Shown here: positions 8,816 to 16,808 of the stretch, piece by piece
Layout of the letters: each line of letters opens with the position of its first letter
How positions within the stretch are numbered: the first letter of the stretch is position 1
Position numbers and translations under genes: made by a program
Notes under the pieces: generated by a model
Seen by the model: only the letters and a program-made list of their open reading frames with translations
What the model was told of the DNA's origin: nothing
The model's database searches: none
DNA from: DTYU01 sp040757355
GTDB taxonomy: Bacteria > Bacillota > Desulfotomaculia > Desulfotomaculales > Ammonificaceae
NCBI GenBank assembly: GCA_040757355.1
Contig: JBFLWY010000009.1
Span: 1 to 64,000 of the forward strand
Length of the DNA: 64,000 nt
Direction: 5' to 3'

Positions 8816-11450
8816 GGAGAACCCCCCCTTTTTTCTCAAGGGGCCATTTAAGAACTGTCGCAAAGTCCAAACCGGTTAATCCTCCGCTATGATAGTTTTC
8901 AATAATCTTAAGACAGGTTAAGTCTTCTAACTCATTGCCTTTGACCAGCAGTCTTCTCAATAGTACCAAGCAACGGTTTGCCTGGCACCCTATTTTTCTG
9001 AATATCGATAAAGCCTCTACATAGCCTTTTTCACAACTTTCGGTCCTTCCCCCAATTACTTCCAAGTCACCCAGCAACATACTTGCGTTGCCTATGCCAA
9101 GAAGGTCATTGATATCTTCGTATACGTGCATTGCATTTTCAATCTCTTCTAAAGCTTTAGTTAAATTTCCTCTCAACATATTTATCCTGGCAAAACCGAT
9201 ATACGTGTTACCTTGCCCCTGAAGGTCACCAATAGAGGAGCTTATCTCAAAAGCCTTTGTATAGTAACCTAAGGCGTTATCGTAATCGCTTCTGCAAAGA
9301 TAGACGTCAGCTAAACTTTGATAACAGTTAGTCAAACCAAGTTGACCTTGGATTTCAGTGTAGTACTCCTTGGCCTCCATGTAATACTCTACAGCCTCTT
9401 CCAGTTTTCCCGTCATCCGTTTGATATCTCCATAGCATTCGATAGCATCCGCATATCCTAAACGAGAATTTGACAGGATGTGTTGGTCTTTGCCAAGGTT
9501 GTACTGTTCCTGGGCTTCTTCATACCTAGCCTGCATTCGCAACACATCACCCAATCTTAAATGACAAACGCCTTGATGAAAGTTGTCTCCTAAAGAATGC
9601 CACAAAGACAAGGCTTTCTTATACGCAGCCTCTGCTTCCTGAATTCTCGCGCTGGCTCTGTAAATATGACCGAGTTCTTCATTTAGTATAGCCTCCCCCC
9701 TTGGGTCATTTAAGCGATGACAAATTTCCCGAGCCTGCTCAAACCGTTCATGTGCTTCGGCCAACAGACCTTTTACTCTGTAATACTTAAATAAATTAAT
9801 CGTAATATCCCTAATCGTTGAAAGAATCTTAATGTCGTCCCTGTTTCTCAACCCGTCAATCACAGTACCAATGTTAGAAAGTTCGTCTGAAAAAAATCTT
9901 AAAGCTTCTGAACCACCATACGAACATATTTTATCAACATGGTCTTGAATTGCACTGTTATAGGTTTCCAATGCGTTAGTCAAAATGGGTTCTTTTACAC
10001 TTTCGTTATAAAAAACTCTTAAATAGTCCCTAACAGGCATAAGGACTAAAAAACGATTCCCGTGTTGCTCAACGAGGGACTTACGTACAAGTAGACCGAT
10101 TATTGTAAGTAAGGGTTTTTCCGGAAATAAATTTTCCAAGAACTCCCTGGTTATCCCTCCAGGAAATAAGGAAATACACGATAGGATCGATATAGCTTCC
10201 TCTTCCAAGTCAGACATCGACAGGGAAATAGAAAGAACCAGGCTCCTTTGCGGGTCTTGCTCGTTCTTTTGAAATGAATCCAGCATGCGTATGCTATGTT
10301 TTTCCCAGCCTCGCAAAAAGTCTCCAAGACCAATGTCACATAACGGTTCCGAGGCCAAAGTGACTGAGAGAGGTAAGCCGTTAAGAACGTGAAGAAGCTT
10401 AGGAATCAAGCTGACTTCTTCAGACGACAACTGCCGACCATGCGCCAATAATAATTTATTAAGTAAGACTTTGGCGGATTCTTCATTGAGAGGCTTAACC
10501 TTAACAGTATGTTCAATCCCGGTAAGCCCCACTCTCTCTCTGCTGGTGATTAGAAATCTCGGTTGGATAGAATAATTGTGTAGATATGTTAAATACCCCC
10601 GAATAGTGGCAGGGTCTATACGCAAAGCATATTCGGCGTTGTCAAATACCAAAAGAACGTCCTCGAACTTAATTGATTCTACGATTTCCTCAATGTGAGA
10701 AGCCTGCGAAATCCCCAAAGAGTTTATTAGAATTGTTAAGAGTGAACCTGGAACAGTCAGGTTTTGAAGATCAATAAAGCTGAATGTCTTGAAAAGTCGG
10801 CCTTCATTTTTGAATTGTTGGACGATTTTTTTCGCAAGTTCTGTTTTTCCCACACCCGGCGGCCCTACTAAAGAAACTAAGCGTATTTGTTGAAGAAGCC
10901 TGGTTACCTCTTCAACTTCTTTTTCGCGGTTTACCCACATCAGAGTGACCCGAGGTATTGCCAATGTTCCTTCTAAGGAACGACTCGGGTCGACACCTAG
11001 TGGTTGGAATTGGGTTCTCTTTGAGGATCCTTCTTGTTCCGCTATCAGCTTTTTTAGAAGGATTTCTACTACTTCAGCCAGACTTTTCAAATGTTTTTCT
11101 AATGGCGGGGTTAGGGCATCCAGCCAGTGATGCGGACTTACAAAGTACTCAAGGGATTTAGAGAGATGCACATCTTCAATCCTAAAGGGCAAAATGGGTA
11201 TACCTTTGTTAACTGCTCTCTCGACTTCCCTTGTGACTTGAGGAGAATAATTAGATTTTGTAGAAAGCACTAAGACCAAGATCCTACAATTGTTTATCGC
11301 CTCTATAATCGTATCCGCATACAACGTTCCGGGTAAAACATCCCTGGGAGCTATCCAACAACGGATCCGCTTACTTTCCAAGGTAGCACAAACTGCATCC
11401 GCAACCTGCTTGTCCTGAGAAGAATAACTTATAAAGACGTCATAAGCCAT
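8808..11450 (-). CDS. TIR-STAND (NB-ARC type)-TPR protein
   Basis: 880 residues. Start ATG 11450 is chosen because it begins directly with the TIR fold (MAYDVFISYSSQDKQVADAV). The TIR domain spans about residues 1-135 and has the RCWIAPRDVLPG segment and a Glu in the following helix (IIEAI), a candidate for the NADase glutamate. An NB-ARC/AP-ATPase follows: P-loop VGPPGVGKTE near 197, Walker B LLVFDNAE near 270 and GLPLSVTLA near 358. About residues 590-850 are TPR repeats. Bacterial TIR domains cleave NAD+ or make cyclic ADP-ribose signals, and STAND-TPR modules sense ligands and oligomerise. It converges on the DUF4062-STAND/RyR genes and is coupled to the aldolase gene. AT-rich composition relative to the core genes suggests horizontal acquisition. 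Confidence 0.9.
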   Translation of the reverse strand: MAYDVFISYSSQDKQVADAVCATLESKRIRCWIAPRDVLPGTLYADTIIEAINNCRILVLVLSTKSNYSPQVTREVERAVNKGIPILPFRIEDVHLSKSLEYFVSPHHWLDALTPPLEKHLKSLAEVVEILLKKLIAEQEGSSKRTQFQPLGVDPSRSLEGTLAIPRVTLMWVNREKEVEEVTRLLQQIRLVSLVGPPGVGKTELAKKIVQQFKNEGRLFKTFSFIDLQNLTVPGSLLTILINSLGISQASHIEEIVESIKFEDVLLVFDNAEYALRIDPATIRGYLTYLHNYSIQPRFLITSRERVGLTGIEHTVKVKPLNEESAKVLLNKLLLAHGRQLSSEEVSLIPKLLHVLNGLPLSVTLASEPLCDIGLGDFLRGWEKHSIRMLDSFQKNEQDPQRSLVLSISLSMSDLEEEAISILSCISLFPGGITREFLENLFPEKPLLTIIGLLVRKSLVEQHGNRFLVLMPVRDYLRVFYNESVKEPILTNALETYNSAIQDHVDKICSYGGSEALRFFSDELSNIGTVIDGLRNRDDIKILSTIRDITINLFKYYRVKGLLAEAHERFEQAREICHRLNDPRGEAILNEELGHIYRASARIQEAEAAYKKALSLWHSLGDNFHQGVCHLRLGDVLRMQARYEEAQEQYNLGKDQHILSNSRLGYADAIECYGDIKRMTGKLEEAVEYYMEAKEYYTEIQGQLGLTNCYQSLADVYLCRSDYDNALGYYTKAFEISSSIGDLQGQGNTYIGFARINMLRGNLTKALEEIENAMHVYEDINDLLGIGNASMLLGDLEVIGGRTESCEKGYVEALSIFRKIGCQANRCLVLLRRLLVKGNELEDLTCLKIIENYHSGGLTGLDFATVLKWPLEKKGGVLHG

Positions 11451-11753
11451 TAACCTTTCCCCCTTGGGCTTGTACATAGCGGCTTTGTGGTAAACTCTTA
11501 AAATGAATCTTCTAAGGGATTCTCAATAATAAATAAAAGTTAAATTCATCCTTTTTGATCGTTTTTCCTGCCCCAAAATATCATCAATTAATTGGTTAAA
11601 GAAAAAGATGTTTATGGAAGAGTTCTCAATCCAATCCCGCCAGTACCAAAGGAAGGTTGTGCACCTGATTCTTTCCTTACAGTCTACCCTTTCAACTTAT
11701 GACCGAAACTGAATTGGGCCTCCCCGAAAACATTTTTAGACCGGCTCCCGTCT
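11451..11753. other. AT-rich spacer upstream of the TIR-STAND gene
   Basis: About 300 bases of mostly AT-rich DNA. It must hold the minus-strand promoter of the TIR-STAND operon, but no clear -35/-10 pair could be fixed. No gene or RNA is recognised. Confidence 0.4.
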
Positions 11754-12185
11754 TTATAACCCGCACACCGAACGCCTTCTGCTCGTACCGGCCATCCCGC
11801 CTTTCGCTACCGCTTCGGCGTAAAAAACGCCGAGGTGGATCAGGTGGCCTTCGTCCACCAGTCCCGCCCCGATAAGGTTCTTGCCCCGCACACGAATGTC
11901 GGTGCCTTTGCCGACCGACGGGTACGACCGGCACTCCATTTCCCGCAACCGGCTCAGGATTTTCCCGAACTCTACCCCGGCTTTAGGAGATTCGTCACTC
12001 GCTGTATCGATCGCCTCCATCGCGTAGCTCCGCAAGAGCTTGGCCCACGCCTTCCGGAGCAAAACGGGCGAGGCGAAAAGGTCCAAACACGAAAACCTCC
12101 CGTTGACATACACCCCTACACCCGCTTGGCCCCTTACGGTATAAGGCAAACGTCGAGCGTTAAACATGAAGAGCCGTTTAGACAT
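11754..12185 (-). pseudogene. C-terminal half of an ARPP-1-like (DUF6569) protein
   Basis: 143-residue frame. The segments VYVNGRFSCLDLFASPVLLRKAWAKLLRSYAMEAID and, near the end, GAGLVDEGHLIHLGVF resemble the central and final parts of ARPP-1 domain proteins, which are usually twice this length. The N-terminal half is missing, and the apparent ATG (12185) has no ribosome binding site. It is therefore probably a remnant. ARPP-1 has been described in genomic association with ADP-ribosylglycohydrolase and phosphatase families, but its biochemical role is not established. It sits between the TIR-STAND operon and the HEPN-MNT pair, in the accessory island. The family assignment is from memory of the motif pattern. 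Confidence 0.45.
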
Positions 12186-12313
12186 GCAGCAGCCATGGGA
12201 GATCCAGAAGTATGCTATAATTAAAGCATCACCAGATTTTGACGGCGGAAACGCCGGGTAGTGCTCTTATCGTAAAACGATGGATGGTTGGGCCCTGACG
12301 GGGGGGATTAAAT

Positions 12314-12712
12314 GTGCCCGAACGGAGCGAGGATTGGTTAAACCAGGCACAGAGGGACTTGGATTCTGCTGCGGTCATGATCCAAAACGGAATCTTTGAA
12401 TGGGCGTGCTTTATCTCCCAGCAAGCGGCGGAAAAAGCTGTGAAGGCTGTTTTGCAAAGAATGGGTGCCACGGCCTGGGGACATTCGGTGTTTGATCTGC
12501 TGAGGATTCTCGCGAAAAGGGTTAGTGTTGGTGAGGAACTTTTGGACTATGCAAGAACATTGGACAAATATTATCTCCCGACACGATACCCTAACGGTTT
12601 TGAATCAGGAAGCCCGTACGAGTATTTTACGAGGAAGGATGCTGAGGATGCCATCTTTTGTGGCCGAAGAATCTTTGAATTCTGTAAAGGTCTTCTGGCT
12701 CGACCAAGATAA
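12314..12712 (+). CDS. HEPN-domain protein, toxin of an HEPN-MNT pair
   Basis: 132 residues, GTG start at 12314 with a GGGGGG site (12301-12306) 7 bases upstream. It is an all-helical HEPN domain: WLNQAQRDLDSAAVMI, WACFISQQAAEKAVKAVL, and the typical YYLPTRYPNGF segment before the last helix. HEPN proteins of this class are RNases neutralised by a neighbouring minimal nucleotidyltransferase. The next gene overlaps it by 65 bases and is such a nucleotidyltransferase, so the pair is a recognisable type VII-like toxin-antitoxin module. Whether the Rx4-6H RNase motif is complete is not certain from inspection, so activity is inferred from family and context. Confidence 0.88.
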   Translation: MPERSEDWLNQAQRDLDSAAVMIQNGIFEWACFISQQAAEKAVKAVLQRMGATAWGHSVFDLLRILAKRVSVGEELLDYARTLDKYYLPTRYPNGFESGSPYEYFTRKDAEDAIFCGRRIFEFCKGLLARPR

Positions 12713-13010
12713 ACTCCTGACAGAAATTCATAAGGTTGCGGTGAGGGTGGGGCAGGCAGACGAGAATATAAGGAAGATCATCCTTTTCGGCTCACTGGCG
12801 GAGAAAAGAGCAGTACCCGGGAGCGACGCTGATATTTTAATCATCCTTCAAAAGGATAGCAGGGCTTTTATGGATAGAATCTCAGAATGGTCTGAGCGAT
12901 TTGTTGTGGATTTTCCGGTTGAGGTTTTTCCCTATACCCAAAAGGAGTTGAACAACGTAGTTGCTTCGAAGGCAATGGAGAAGGGGATTGTGCTATTTGA
13001 GCGAGAATGA
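12648..13010 (+). CDS. MNT-type nucleotidyltransferase, antitoxin of the HEPN-MNT pair
   Basis: 120 residues. ATG 12648 is preferred with the purine-rich GAGGAAGG at 12631-12638; an in-frame ATG at 12639 is possible. The diagnostic motif GSx10DxD (GSLAEKRAVPGSDAD) is complete and preceded by the KIILF strand. MntA-family antitoxins use it to AMPylate a tyrosine of the partner HEPN toxin. Translation overlaps the HEPN gene by 65 bases, the usual coupling in this module. The gene is followed by 490 bases without a gene. Confidence 0.88.
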   Translation: MPSFVAEESLNSVKVFWLDQDKLLTEIHKVAVRVGQADENIRKIILFGSLAEKRAVPGSDADILIILQKDSRAFMDRISEWSERFVVDFPVEVFPYTQKELNNVVASKAMEKGIVLFERE

Positions 13011-13500
13011 AAACTTGCGACCCGCCGAGGCCAAAATGAGTCTTAAGCAAATATAATGCAAAGAAGGCCAAGGTGTTCCAGAATTGCGGATGAAGGAGAT
13101 TTCAGGCTAAAAAGTCGGGACTTCGCTCCGATAACCAGTCATCTTACGCTATTCTTCTTGTATTCAGACACGGTTCTGCACTAATATCTCTTTTTAGAAC
13201 CGACCCTGACGGGGAGGCATACTGCTAGGCCTTTTTCCGCCGGACGGTTATGGCGGTTACAGGTTGAGTTCTCCTGTTTTTATCGTGTTGAAATTGTCAG
13301 AAAAGGATTTTCAGGATCAAGGATAAATTATTGAATTAAGGAAAAAGGTGGTGGGAGGAGAAGGGTCTCACAGGAAGGCAGGTTGAAGACAAATTGGATG
13401 TTAAGTAACGGCTTAAGTGACGGGAAAGGTGGGCGCTCTTGCCTGTAACCTCAAAGGTTGAACAGGACGACCTATTTCGAACAAGGAGGATTCTGTATAG
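13011..13500. other. Gene-free spacer with two hairpins
   Basis: No ORF of coding character is seen. CCGCC/GGCGG at about 13239-13257 forms a small hairpin. A stronger one lies at 13442-13466 (CCTGT-AACCT, loop CAA, AGGTT-GA-ACAGG), just before the AAGGAGG site of the CGGC gene, and could be a cis-regulatory structure. No known riboswitch pattern was recognised. Confidence 0.4.
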
Positions 13501-13842
13501 ATGAACGTGCTTGTTGTTTCATGCGGGCGTTATGCCGCCGGAGGGTACGGCTGCCCGGGCGAGTGGAAGTGTTTCGGCGCGGCGGCTAAGCGCGAGGGTG
13601 AGTTTACCGGTTACGACGACGTTAAAGTGGTAGGTTTCCTGCCATGTGACTGCCCGGGGCGAGAGCTGATTGCGAATATCGGGTGCGTCAAGAAGAATAC
13701 CGATGTAGACGTGGTCCATTTGTCTACTTGTATGGTAAAGGCCTGGCCGGCCTGTCCCCATATGGGCATGGACGAGTTGGTACAAAAAATAACCGAAAAG
13801 TTTGACGTAAGAGTAGTCAAGGGGACGCACAATTACAGCTGA
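13501..13842 (+). CDS. CGGC-domain protein (putative metal-binding)
   Basis: 113 residues, ATG 13501 after AAGGAGG. It matches the small CGGC-domain family: a VVSCGRY start, a cysteine-bearing loop around GCPGEWKCF, VGFLPCDCPGR, then HLSTCMVKAWPACPHM. The seven or so cysteines and histidines suggest binding of a metal or Fe-S cluster. The family is common in anaerobes and has no firm function. It is followed after 51 bases by a secreted multiheme cytochrome, so a redox or heavy-metal role is plausible but inferred. Confidence 0.8.
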   Translation: MNVLVVSCGRYAAGGYGCPGEWKCFGAAAKREGEFTGYDDVKVVGFLPCDCPGRELIANIGCVKKNTDVDVVHLSTCMVKAWPACPHMGMDELVQKITEKFDVRVVKGTHNYS

Positions 13843-13893
13843 ACATGCTTTTGGGGAATGGTTAATAAATGCAGGTATGAAGGGGGTAGGATT

Positions 13894-14484
13894 ATGCGGA
13901 GATTTCCGGGGAAGTGGGTACTACCGGTGCTGCTGGCGGCTGTTGGCTTAGCGGCTGCTGTCGGTATGGCCTGGGGAGACACCAAGGATGTTGCGGAAAG
14001 CTACTGGGCGTCTAAGGCAATCAACTTTTTACTGGAAAACGGTATACTCAAGGGATATGATGACGGCACCTTCAAGCCGGACCAAAAAGTCTCACGGGCG
14101 GAAATGGCGGCGGGGTTATACAACTACCAGAACTGGCGGGAGTTCGGCCGTAGGCCCGGAGGGGTTAAGCGCGGCTGTCTTGCCTGTCATGTGAACATTC
14201 CCGGCTATATGGATGTGCGGCTGGCGGCCGAGGCAAAGAAGGTGGCGCCTGAGGCCCACACCGGCCTTCCTGAAGACGCGGACCTTGCCAAATGCGCGGA
14301 ATGTCACGGCAAGAACGCACTTGCCATGAACGATATCGTACATCCTGCTCATTACAACAGTCCGATCTTTACGGAGCACTATTTCGGTAACTGCTGGACC
14401 TGCCATCAAATTGTGGACCATGAGTATGTGGTTCTAGAACAGGCGCTGCCCGTTAAGGCAAACGGTGTACCAAGCAACCGGTAA
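13894..14484 (+). CDS. Exported SLH-domain protein with three CxxCH haem motifs
   Basis: 196 residues; ATG 13894 follows AGGGGG by 7 bases. Residues 1-28 form a Sec signal peptide ending in AWG. Residues 30-75 are one S-layer-homology domain (SYWASKAINFLLENGILKGY, then FKPDQKVSRAEMAAGL). Three c-type haem motifs follow: CLACH (95-99), CAECH (134-138) and CWTCH (167-171), with extra histidines such as HPAHY as possible distal ligands. The architecture predicts an S-layer-attached triheme cytochrome c that carries electrons across the Gram-positive envelope. Only one SLH repeat is present, whereas firm anchoring usually uses three, so it may dock to a partner. No cytochrome maturation genes are in the window. 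Confidence 0.85.
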   Translation: MRRFPGKWVLPVLLAAVGLAAAVGMAWGDTKDVAESYWASKAINFLLENGILKGYDDGTFKPDQKVSRAEMAAGLYNYQNWREFGRRPGGVKRGCLACHVNIPGYMDVRLAAEAKKVAPEAHTGLPEDADLAKCAECHGKNALAMNDIVHPAHYNSPIFTEHYFGNCWTCHQIVDHEYVVLEQALPVKANGVPSNR

Positions 14485-14497
14485 CAAGGTGTCAGGG

Positions 14498-14522
14498 GTG
14501 TCAAGGGACGGTTCCTCGACAC
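14498..14522 (+). repeat. REP palindrome, left boundary of the RAYT unit
   Basis: 25-bp imperfect palindrome running from GTGTCA to GACAC. Its reverse complement matches the element at 15704-15728 at 22 of 25 positions. It lies 70 bases before the RAYT transposase gene, the usual place for its cognate REP sequence. Confidence 0.8.
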
Positions 14523-14592
14523 ACTCTTGTTTTTAATGGTATAGTTTCCTCAAGCCGCCACAGAGTCAGGCTAAACATAGAGGAGGAGACAT

Positions 14593-15393
14593 ATGCCGAG
14601 GCAAGTGAGACGATTGAGTAAAAGCAGGGTCTATCATGTGATAATCAAGGGCAACGAAAGGAAAAAGATTTTCTTGGACGATGATGACCGAAAAAGGTTT
14701 ATTGAAATCTTATGGGATCGGAAGAAAGAAAAACACTTTTCAGTATATGCTTATTGCCTGATGGACAACCATGTTCATCTGGTTATCGGCGAAGGCGACA
14801 ATACGATATCCAAGGTAATGCAAGGAATAAATACAAGCTACGCCTATTATTTCAATAAGAAATATCGGCGGACGGGGCACCTCTTTCAGGATAGATTCAG
14901 AAGCGAGGTTATTGAAAACGACGCCTATCTATTGGCGGCTGTTCGTTATGTGCATAACAACCCCGTAAAGGCAAAGGTCGTAACGGAGCCTTCGGCTTAT
15001 AGATGGAGCAGTTACAATTTATATTTAGACAAGGATAATTCAGGTCAAAGGATCGAGACGAAAATGATACTTGAGATGTTTTCCAAAAACCGGGATAAGG
15101 CAATAGAACTTTTTACCGGGCATACGAATGAGGGCAATGAAGACGTTTTCATGGATTACGAAGATGCCGCAGATGAGGGCAGAACCATATTTGACGAGCG
15201 GAGTGCAAGAGATTTCATCGCGAGCTTCCTTAGGGGAAGAAACAAGGAAGTTGAGTTATCAGTTTTGACCGAGAATCGGAATCTGAGAGATGAACTGATT
15301 CGTGAGTTGAAGCAGAAATCGAATTTGCCGGTGAGGCAGATTGCCGGTTTGCTGGGCGTAAACAGGGGAGCGGTACAAAGGGTGAAAACCTGA
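14593..15393 (+). mobile_element. REP-associated tyrosine transposase (RAYT, IS200-like Y1 HUH)
   Basis: 266 residues, ATG 14593 after GAGGAGGAG. The HUH nuclease signature HVH is at residues 60-62 (CLMDNHVHLVI). The following helix carries the candidate catalytic tyrosines (TSYAYYFNKKY) and the family block GHLFQDRFRSE, then VRYVHNNPVKA. The C-terminus has a short helix-turn-helix (LPVRQIAGLLGVNRGAVQRV). RAYTs are single-copy Y1 transposases that process REP hairpins; two inverted REP palindromes flank this gene. The gene appears complete, so the unit may still be active. Confidence 0.9.
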
Positions 15394-15468
15394 CAGAGAA
15401 CGGTTATCGGGGGAATGCCGAATTGAATCTGAGGCTCCTGCTTGAGTTTTTGGCAAACACCTGTTTGA

Positions 15469-15703
15469 CTGGACCAAAAAGGCTACCGGCTGGCCTTAAG
15501 TGCTTTCTTGCATGATTGGAGCAGTTATCTTTCTGTTGAAGTTTCGGATAATCTCATTAATCTTGCCGGTGACCTGACTGAGAAACATCCATTACGAGGT
15601 TTTGATGCGATCCATCTGGCGGCTGTTCTGACGCTGAATCAGAAGGTGAAAAAACCTATTGTCGTGGCCTGTTGGGATGTACGCTGCTGGAAACCAAGCC
15701 AGT
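15469..15703 (+). pseudogene. C-terminal remnant of a PIN-domain (VapC-like) toxin
   Basis: The frame after the TGA at 15466 reads GYRLALSAFLHDWSSYLSVEV, then LAGDLTEKHPLRGFDAIHLAAVL and a final strand VVACWD. This is the second half of a PIN domain, with the conserved LRGFDAIHLAAA acidic segment. The N-terminal acidic residues and any start are missing, and the end is replaced by the right-hand REP palindrome at 15704. It is therefore a broken VapC-like gene, and no antitoxin gene is seen beside it. Confidence 0.7.
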
Positions 15704-15728
15704 GTGTCAAAGAACCGTCCCCTGACAC
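15704..15728 (-). repeat. REP palindrome, right boundary of the RAYT unit
   Basis: 25-bp palindrome, inverted with respect to the copy at 14498-14522 (22/25 identity after reverse complement). It truncates the PIN-domain remnant immediately upstream. Confidence 0.8.
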
Positions 15729-15862
15729 AGGGTGGGGGGAGGAGGTGGTTTTGCCGGGTAACGGTTTGGACGGAGAGTAACGTAAGAGTATGTGAAACGA
15801 GGCTGTTTTTATTCACTAGTTTTACGCAAGCAGAATTTATTGCCGAAGGAGGAAAAGATTCA

Positions 15863-16633
15863 ATGAAAATAAAGGTTAAAAAGGGCTTGGTTATCGCCGG
15901 GTGCCTGATTCTCTTGCTGTCTCTTGCCTCCTTAGCGGTAGCCGGGGTTAACCCCGTTAAGGTGCTCGTAAACGGAGAAGAGGTTGCCTTTGACCAGGCC
16001 CCGGTTATTCTTAAGGGCAGGGTTCTGATACCGCTCCGTGCTGTTGTTGAAAAAATGGGGGCGGAAGTGGCCTGGGACGGCAGCAACCAGGTGGTGAGCG
16101 TTTCGACTACGCGAGGGGACAAGTATCTAAGCGGTTTGAATGATCCGTATGCGGCCAAACCGGATATCCACGTCAACTTTGTGAAGGCGGGTGACTTGCT
16201 GGCCGCTTTGGACGACGATCAGGATGGTGATCTTTGCGATTACCGGGAAGGCCGCAGCGGCGGCGACAACATCGCCAACGATCCGCTGGTGCTGGATGTG
16301 AGAAAGAAAACGGACTACGACGCGGGTCACATCCCCGGGGCGGTCTGGATTGCTTTCGCCGGAGACATGGGGAAGATAGAGAATATTAAGGCGCTGCGGG
16401 CGGCGCTCGATGCCCACGTTGCCAAGGGCGGCAAAAACGAAGTGGTGGTTGCGTGCTACACAGCGCACACGGCGGGGCTGGTATGCGGCGTGCTCGGCAC
16501 TCACGGTTTCAACGTAAAGAACCTGCGCTTCGGTTACGGTGTTAGTTGGGAAGGAACGAAGCAGGCCGATACGCCGATTTACGGCCCGAGAGAAGACAAG
16601 GATGGGAATCCCGTACCCTACCCTGTCCAGTAG
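15863..16633 (+). CDS. Exported copper-amine-oxidase-N / rhodanese fusion protein
   Basis: 256 residues; ATG 15863 follows AAGGAGGAAAA. Residues 1-27 are a signal peptide. Residues about 30-85 match the copper amine oxidase N-terminal-like domain (VLVNGEEVAFDQAPVI, GRVLIPLRAVVEKMGAEVAW), a cell-surface module in Clostridia. Residues about 95-245 form a rhodanese domain with LVLDVRKKTDYDAGHIPGA and the active-site loop VVACYTAHTAG, whose cysteine is the candidate sulfur carrier. It may handle sulfane sulfur outside the membrane, but the reaction is inferred. A strong terminator follows 25 bases after the stop. Confidence 0.85.
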   Translation: MKIKVKKGLVIAGCLILLLSLASLAVAGVNPVKVLVNGEEVAFDQAPVILKGRVLIPLRAVVEKMGAEVAWDGSNQVVSVSTTRGDKYLSGLNDPYAAKPDIHVNFVKAGDLLAALDDDQDGDLCDYREGRSGGDNIANDPLVLDVRKKTDYDAGHIPGAVWIAFAGDMGKIENIKALRAALDAHVAKGGKNEVVVACYTAHTAGLVCGVLGTHGFNVKNLRFGYGVSWEGTKQADTPIYGPREDKDGNPVPYPVQ

Positions 16634-16658
16634 GGGAATGATACGAAACTTCAACCGG

Positions 16659-16683
16659 CGGGGGCGAAATGCCCCCGTTTTTT
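16659..16683 (+). terminator. Rho-independent terminator after the rhodanese gene
   Basis: CGGGGGC (16659-16665), loop GAAAT, GCCCCCG (16671-16677) and a run of six T. Confidence 0.92.
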
Positions 16684-16808
16684 ACAGCGAAAAAGGCTTT
16701 TTCATGCCTGCGACTAAGGAAGCATCTTCCCTTATTGCGAGCCCTTGTCTTTTTTGGCGGGTTCGGCTAAAATGTTAGGAAAGTTTCCGGATGCGGGGGG
16801 GCTCGGTT

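Noticed and set aside
11692..11934. 80-residue minus-strand ORF overlapping the ARPP-1-like fragment
   Set aside because: Arg/Pro-rich shadow frame of the better-supported ARPP-1-like reading.
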